This document shows positions 30,586 through 34,249 of a stretch of 34,249 nucleotides of DNA, piece after piece. Source of the DNA: JBCDJG01 sp038748065 (GTDB taxonomy: Bacteria > Pseudomonadota > Gammaproteobacteria > Pseudomonadales > Halieaceae); the NCBI GenBank assembly GCA_038748065.1, contig JBCDJG010000054.1, forward strand, positions 1 through 34,249, read 5' to 3'. The notes below the pieces were generated by a model, which was not told where the DNA came from, ran no database searches, and worked only from the letters and a program-made list of their open reading frames with translations. Numbering within the stretch: the first letter of the stretch is position 1; every line of letters starts with the position of its first letter. The position numbers were made by a program, and so were the translations under genes.

Positions 30586-31824
30586 ATGTTACATCGCATC
30601 TGGTTGGGGTTTTTCCTGCTGGCCTTTGCCTGCGGCCTTGGGCAGTGGCTGCTGGCGGGCGATGTCGACGTATTTCAGCGCATGGTCAGCGCGCTGTTTG
30701 AGATGGCAACGCTGTCGGTGGAGCTGGCGATCGGCCTGATCGGGCTCATGGCCTTGTGGCTCGGGATTGTTGCCGTTGGCGAGCAATCCGGTCTCATCGA
30801 CCGTCTGTCGAAGCTGTTATCACCCCTGTTCACGCGTCTCATGCCTGACGTGCCTGCGGGTCACCCAGCCATATCGTCCGTGACGCTTAACCTCTCGGCC
30901 AACGTTCTTGGGCTGGACAACGCGGCAACACCGCTGGGTATCAAGGCGATGCAGGATCTGCAGACTTTGAACCCTGAACCGGACACCGCCAGTAATGCAC
31001 AGATTCTTTTCCTTGTACTAAACACGTCGTCCGTCACGCTGTTCCCGATGTCAATTCTGCTGTACCGGGCGCAATTGGGCGCGCCGGATCCCGCCGCGGT
31101 TTTTGTGCCCATTCTCATTGCCACGAGTTGCTCAACCCTGGCGGGCTTACTTGTGACCGGTATCGTGCAAGGCATCAGGTTTCGTGACGGCGTAATACTG
31201 GGAGCCCTGGCCCTGGCTTTCGCAACGCTGCTGGCGCTGGTGCTCTACCTGTCGACTCTGACGGCAGTTGAGCTTCAGCGACAATCCAGTCTCGCCGCCA
31301 ACCTGTTGATCTTGTCCATTATCATGGTCTTTCTGATAGCGGCTCACCGCCGTTCGGTAAACGTTTACGAGGCCTTTATCGACGGCGCCAGGCAAGGCTT
31401 CGAAACCGCCATCGGCATTATTCCTTACCTGCTCGCTATGCTCGTGGCCATTGGACTGTTTCGGGCCAGCGGTGCGCTTGACCTGCTGCTGGCCGCCGTG
31501 CGCTGGCTTGTGGCTGGCGGAGGCTGGGATGCGCGCTGGGTAGATGCGCTGCCCACGGCACTCATGAAGCCTCTGTCAGGCTCGGGGGCCCGGGCGATGA
31601 TGGTGGAGACCATGAACCACTATGGCGTGGACTCCTTCCAGGGGCGATTGGCGGCGACATTGCAGGGGTCGACGGAAACTACCTTCTATGTGTTGGCGGT
31701 TTACTTCGGCGCGGTCGGTATTCGTCATACACGCTATGCCATTCCCTGTGGTCTGGCCGCTGATCTTGCAGGGATGACTGCAGCGATTGCGGTCGCCTAC
31801 TGGTACTTCGGCGGCGGCTCCTGA
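30586..31824 (+). CDS. SpmA-SpmB fusion-type nucleoside-recognition (Gate) membrane protein
   Basis: The 412-residue integral membrane protein is built of two Gate-domain halves. The first (about 1-195) matches spore maturation protein SpmA with NLSANVLGLDNAATPLGIKA at about 104-123. The second (about 255-412) matches SpmB with GARQGFETAIGIIPYLLAM, PTALMKPLSGSGARAMM and QGSTETTFYVLAVYFGAVG. In Bacillus these are separate proteins needed for spore core dehydration; in non-sporulating proteobacteria the fused form has no agreed function, perhaps transport or membrane signalling. The ATG at 30586 has only weak GGGGCG upstream. An AraC regulator follows 32 bp downstream. Confidence 0.85.
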   Translation: MLHRIWLGFFLLAFACGLGQWLLAGDVDVFQRMVSALFEMATLSVELAIGLIGLMALWLGIVAVGEQSGLIDRLSKLLSPLFTRLMPDVPAGHPAISSVTLNLSANVLGLDNAATPLGIKAMQDLQTLNPEPDTASNAQILFLVLNTSSVTLFPMSILLYRAQLGAPDPAAVFVPILIATSCSTLAGLLVTGIVQGIRFRDGVILGALALAFATLLALVLYLSTLTAVELQRQSSLAANLLILSIIMVFLIAAHRRSVNVYEAFIDGARQGFETAIGIIPYLLAMLVAIGLFRASGALDLLLAAVRWLVAGGGWDARWVDALPTALMKPLSGSGARAMMVETMNHYGVDSFQGRLAATLQGSTETTFYVLAVYFGAVGIRHTRYAIPCGLAADLAGMTAAIAVAYWYFGGGS

Positions 31825-31856
31825 TACGGTAGTTGATACCAGCCTATGGAGCCGCA

Positions 31857-32879
31857 ATGAGCCGATCCAGCACAGTCCAGCATTCAGTCCTCGGAACGTT
31901 TATTTTGCCGATTGCCAGCGCACTCAGGGCCCAGGGTATTGATGCGATCGATGTCGTCACGGAAGTCGGTGTCGATCCGGCCAAGGCGGCTAACCCCGAC
32001 TGGCGGGTGTCGCATGAACACATGAATAGGCTGATGCAGTACAGCGTCGAGCTGACCGGTGATGAGGCATTCGGTCTGTTGGCGGCAGACTACTTACAGC
32101 CCCAGGCGCTGCACGGCCTCGGCCTTGCGTGGCTGGCATCGGATACCGTTTATGATGGTCTCAAGCGCCTGGTACGCTTTGGCCGGCTCATCAATACTGG
32201 CCTGGATATGAGCCTTCAGGAGGAGGGCACACTCGCCCGCCTGGTGATGGCCCCGCTGCTACCCGAGGAGCAGGATTTCTGCCATGCGCGGCGCGATTAC
32301 TACGTGGCCATGGTTGTACGCATGTGCCGGCTGACGCTCGGCGACTTCCTGGCGCCCGTCGCGATCGCCCTCGACCGTCCCACACCGCATGCGCCGGAAC
32401 GTTGGGAATATCACCTCGCATCACGCGTCAGTTTCGACCACGCCAGTACCATGCTGGATTGGTCGCTGGCTGATATCGGTGAGCCCCTCATAACCGGTGA
32501 TCCGGCCTTGGCTCGGGTGAACGATGAGCAAACCCAGATATATCTCGACAGCTTCCTTGCCCAGAGCACCTGCCGGGCCGTGGTGGCGAGGATTGTTGAA
32601 AGACTCCCCGATGGCATGCCATCTCAGCAGGATATTGCTGACGAACTACACATCAGCAACCGTACCCTGCAGCGCAAGCTGAAGGAAGAGGGTACGTCCT
32701 TCAAAGAACTCGTGCAGGACACAAGACTGCAGCTGGCGCGCAAGTATCTGCTGCAACCCAGTCGCTCCATTGTAGAGACCTCCTATCTTCTCGGATTCTC
32801 TGAGCCAAGCACCTTTTCCAGGGCGTTCAAGCGATGGACCGGGCAAGCACCAGCCGAGTTTCGCGACCGGCCTCAGTGA
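31857..32879 (+). CDS. AraC-family transcriptional regulator (arabinose-binding-like domain)
   Basis: The 340-residue protein has an N-terminal sensor domain (about 10-200; LPIASALRAQGIDAIDVV, LLAADYLQPQALHGLGLAWLAS) and a C-terminal double HTH: QDIADELHISNRTLQRKLKEEG and VETSYLLGFSEPSTFSRAFKRWTG. GGAG 6 nt upstream selects the ATG at 31857 over the in-frame one at 31833. It is of the same type as the regulator at 22627 but clearly diverged. It lies on the same strand behind the SpmAB-like gene and may be co-transcribed. Targets are unknown. Confidence 0.9.
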   Translation: MSRSSTVQHSVLGTFILPIASALRAQGIDAIDVVTEVGVDPAKAANPDWRVSHEHMNRLMQYSVELTGDEAFGLLAADYLQPQALHGLGLAWLASDTVYDGLKRLVRFGRLINTGLDMSLQEEGTLARLVMAPLLPEEQDFCHARRDYYVAMVVRMCRLTLGDFLAPVAIALDRPTPHAPERWEYHLASRVSFDHASTMLDWSLADIGEPLITGDPALARVNDEQTQIYLDSFLAQSTCRAVVARIVERLPDGMPSQQDIADELHISNRTLQRKLKEEGTSFKELVQDTRLQLARKYLLQPSRSIVETSYLLGFSEPSTFSRAFKRWTGQAPAEFRDRPQ

Positions 32880-33002
32880 CGTCTATGGTCATGCCGCTGT
32901 CGTGCGGCGCCATCCTGCACGCTTTGCCGCTCTTGTAGTGTGGATACTGGTCAATCGAGGTCGAGGGCCCGAGTGATCCAGACAACACGGGAGAGTGAAA
33001 AG

Positions 33003-33254
33003 ATGCAGAATCCAGTTGTAACCATTACCGATAAAGTCATGCGTATGATCCGCTCCATGGTGTACTTGGCCATGTGCGTGGGCTGTCGCAGGGGTGCAAC
33101 GCCCGAAGACATTGCCGCCTTTTTGAAGGTCTGGGCGCCTTCGGAAGAGAATCTCTACCATAGCGGGGTTATTGAGCGCGTGTTGGTTGATCTCAGCCAC
33201 GATGGCCGGGTAGTGCAGGCGGGCGCGCGCTGGTACTTGTCACCGGCTGTCTGA
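33003..33254 (+). CDS. Small uncharacterised protein
   Basis: I do not recognise this 82-residue protein. The ATG at 33003 follows GGGAGAG by about 10 nt and is preferred to an in-frame ATG at 32940. The sequence has a hydrophobic patch with CVGC, then an alternation (TPEDIAAFLKVWAPSEENLYHSGVIERVLVDLSHDGRV is helical in pattern) that could be a winged-helix-like fold ending in a beta hairpin (VVQAGARWYLS). Codon use resembles the neighbours, so I think it is real. It stands alone; 94 bp separate its stop from the sRNA promoter. Confidence 0.6.
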   Translation: MQNPVVTITDKVMRMIRSMVYLAMCVGCRRGATPEDIAAFLKVWAPSEENLYHSGVIERVLVDLSHDGRVVQAGARWYLSPAV

Positions 33255-33347
33255 TACTGCTTACCTGCCTGTACCAAGACTGCGCCGAAACAGGGCCGAA
33301 TCTGCCTACCAGCAGTGTGAGCGAGATCCGGTTTTTATCAGCAATAT

Positions 33348-33375
33348 TTGAAATTTTTCAGAGGGCGTCTATTTT
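33348..33375 (+). promoter_or_regulatory. Sigma-70-like promoter of the candidate sRNA
   Basis: TTGAAA (33348-33353, 5 of 6 consensus) and TATTTT (33370-33375, 4 of 6) are spaced by 16 bp. Transcription is predicted to start at about 33381-33383, exactly where the first hairpin begins. Confidence 0.5.
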
Positions 33376-33381
33376 AGTAAA

Positions 33382-33488
33382 TGCACGTCGCCGCCAGGCG
33401 CGTGCACACGTCCCCTGGCCGATGTTTCTGCCCCGAAACATACGGCTATTTTGGCCCGCAATCAGTTTCTGATTAGCGGGCTTTTTTT
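33382..33488 (+). ncRNA. Candidate structured small RNA, three hairpins
   Basis: About 107 nt of intergenic sequence folds into three consecutive stem-loops. Hairpin 1: TGCACG (33382-33387) pairs with CGTGCA (33401-33406), and inside it CGCC (33389-33392) pairs with GGCG (33397-33400), with T33388 bulged. Hairpin 2: GCCGATGTTTC (33418-33428) pairs with GAAACAT (33435-33441) plus CGGC (33443-33446), with A33442 bulged and loop TGCCCC. Hairpin 3 is the terminator at 33454-33488. Single-stranded TCCCCT (33411-33416) and the C-rich loop could bind purine-rich ribosome sites. A promoter lies at the right distance. No reading frame with a ribosome site crosses it. I do not recognise it as a known family; a processed 3' UTR of the upstream gene is the main alternative. 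Confidence 0.55.
33454..33488 (+). terminator. Strong intrinsic terminator
   Basis: GCCCGCAATCAG (33454-33465), loop TTT, then CTGATT, bulged A33475 and GCGGGC (33476-33481), followed by seven T. It lies 200 nt beyond the nearest upstream stop codon, which is far for a simple gene terminator. The 184 bp from here to the next ATG contain an AT-rich patch (TATAAA at 33491-33496) that may hold the next gene's promoter but no clear -35. Confidence 0.9.
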
Positions 33489-33671
33489 GATATAAAACAT
33501 ACCACTAGTCAGCCTTCTTAAAGTTAATTCTAGTCTAGCTCGACGCCTTGTCGCCCAATGCCACGTTGCTGTCGTTATGCGCCATGTTGCCAAAGGCCGC
33601 CTGGACGTAAATTACGCTCCGTACTGAACGCACGCGGTGCCATCCGCAGACCACGTAAAGGGAGAGCAGCT

Positions 33672-34076
33672 ATGCACGACTTGGTATTACGCATCAAAGA
33701 CCCCGAGCTCTGCTACGTCTTCGCCAGGAATGCCGTTGAGCGCGGCCATCCGGAGTTAGCCCTACAGGCACATCGCCGTGCGGTGGACCTGCGCGCTGCA
33801 CAGCATGAGACAGAGTCAGAGGCGGAGTTGGCTGCTATCCGCGCTATCTACGCCTATGAAGAGGCTCTGAGTCAGAGCAAGGGCAAGCGCACACGGGCGA
33901 CGGGTACCTGGCAGATGGTCAGTCGAAGTGGCGTCTTCGCGGCCATTAACAAGCGTCTCGAAGGCCGCCACGCGGGAGACCTTGTGGCAGAGCTTAAGGA
34001 ACTTGGAATGGAAGACTACAGCTTCGAGGCGGTACGCAAGGCGTACCCGGACGCCTTTCAGTCCGCAGCTGCCTGA
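33672..34076 (+). CDS. Conserved-looking uncharacterised protein
   Basis: I cannot assign a function to this 134-residue protein. The ATG at 33672 follows GGGAGAG by 5 nt; the longer frame from 33558 has no ribosome site and an atypical N-terminus. The first half is helical (LVLRIKDPELCYVFARNAVE, then ERGHPELALQAHRRAVDL, resembling a TPR-like helix pair). The second half (MVSRSGVFAAINKRLEGRHAG, DLVAELKELGMEDYSFEAVRKAYPDAF) could be a small DNA-binding or adaptor fold. It is soluble with no signal peptide. A good terminator follows 28 bp after the stop, so it is a single-gene unit. Confidence 0.7.
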   Translation: MHDLVLRIKDPELCYVFARNAVERGHPELALQAHRRAVDLRAAQHETESEAELAAIRAIYAYEEALSQSKGKRTRATGTWQMVSRSGVFAAINKRLEGRHAGDLVAELKELGMEDYSFEAVRKAYPDAFQSAAA

Positions 34077-34103
34077 CACCAGGCGACAGAATCCCTACCT
34101 TGG

Positions 34104-34130
34104 CCCGGCTTGATGCCGGGTCTTTTTTTT
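34104..34130 (+). terminator. Intrinsic terminator
   Basis: CCCGGC (34104-34109) pairs with GCCGGG (34115-34120) around a 5-nt loop and is followed by TC and eight T. It closes the transcript of the uncharacterised gene ending at 34076. Confidence 0.88.
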
Positions 34131-34136
34131 GCGCGC

Positions 34137-34164
34137 TTGTCATCTTTCTGTAAGATTTCTGTCA
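34137..34164 (+). promoter_or_regulatory. Pho-box-like triple direct repeat
   Basis: TTGTCA (34137-34142), CTGTAA (34148-34153) and CTGTCA (34159-34164) are spaced exactly 11 bp apart and separated by 5-bp AT-rich spacers, which matches the CTGTCA half-site arrangement bound by PhoB. It should serve a plus-strand gene beyond the right edge. The last 85 bases (34165-34249) show no start codon with a ribosome site. Confidence 0.6.
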
Positions 34165-34249
34165 CACATCTGCGATGCCTGCTCGCTGGGCAGACTGTGC
34201 TTGTCCCGCTGCTACGCGATGGTCTACATTGTCGGAAGCTGTAACGCCG

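Noticed and set aside
31833..31857. Earlier ATG for the second AraC regulator
   Set aside because: No ribosome site precedes it, whereas GGAG lies at the right distance from the ATG at 31857.
1..34249. CRISPR array, tRNA, insertion sequence, prophage or defence island
   Set aside because: No regularly spaced identical repeats, cloverleaf, transposase, integrase or known defence domain could be found on either strand. The psp genes are an envelope-stress system, not phage defence.

Overview
The window reads as a chromosomal segment of a moderately GC-rich, aerobic, probably marine gammaproteobacterium. The evidence is a complete pspF/pspABC locus of E. coli type with a sigma-54 promoter, long-form PurC, two TonB-dependent receptors, AraC regulators with an arabinose-binding-like N-terminal domain, and a CoA-thioester catabolic cluster. 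A Halieaceae/OM60-like affiliation is my guess from gene content, not something the sequence proves. I saw no tRNA, rRNA, IS element, prophage or CRISPR array. Coding density is high and many genes abut or overlap.

Layout. 1-5.6 kb: the end of a Lys/Ala-rich histone-H1-like protein, then housekeeping genes: mobA (minus), tsaB-uppP, a beta-hydroxyacid dehydrogenase, a DUF3524/GTDC1-like glycosyltransferase (tRNA-queuosine mannosyltransferase family) and trpS. 5.65-9.0 kb: a TonB-dependent receptor diverging from a small lipoprotein, then a group II truncated hemoglobin. 9.2-12.4 kb: purC, a TauE/SafE permease, an enoyl-CoA hydratase and a TIGR01244-type phosphatase-like protein. 12.4-16.8 kb (minus): a second TonB-dependent receptor followed by a secreted DUF3604 protein, probably one operon. 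16.9-18.1 kb: a cytochrome b561-type membrane protein converging on a cytochrome c'.

18.2-26.7 kb is a catabolic block: a 3-ketosteroid-dehydrogenase-like flavoprotein, a CaiB/BaiF CoA transferase, an acyl-CoA dehydrogenase diverging from an AraC regulator, and an aldehyde dehydrogenase-glycerol kinase pair. The set suggests activation and oxidation of a lipid or steroid-like substrate. 26.7-29.5 kb is the phage-shock (Psp) envelope-stress locus: pspF diverges from pspABC across a control region with a good -24/-12 promoter and palindromic upstream sites. 29.5-34.2 kb holds fghA, a fused SpmA-SpmB-like membrane protein, a second AraC regulator, two small uncharacterised proteins and a Pho-box-like triple repeat at the right edge that should control a gene outside the window.

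The most interesting unannotated element is at 33348-33488. A sigma-70-like promoter is followed by three consecutive hairpins, each with one bulged base. The last is a strong intrinsic terminator, and C-rich segments lie between and within them. This looks like a roughly 107-nt small RNA. Other non-coding signals are four 11-bp tandem repeats (2425-2468), four helically phased ATGG boxes in the acyl-CoA dehydrogenase/araC intergenic region (22554-22589), and two independent degenerate triplications that overlap the stop codons of minus-strand genes (8546-8620 and 17611-17658).
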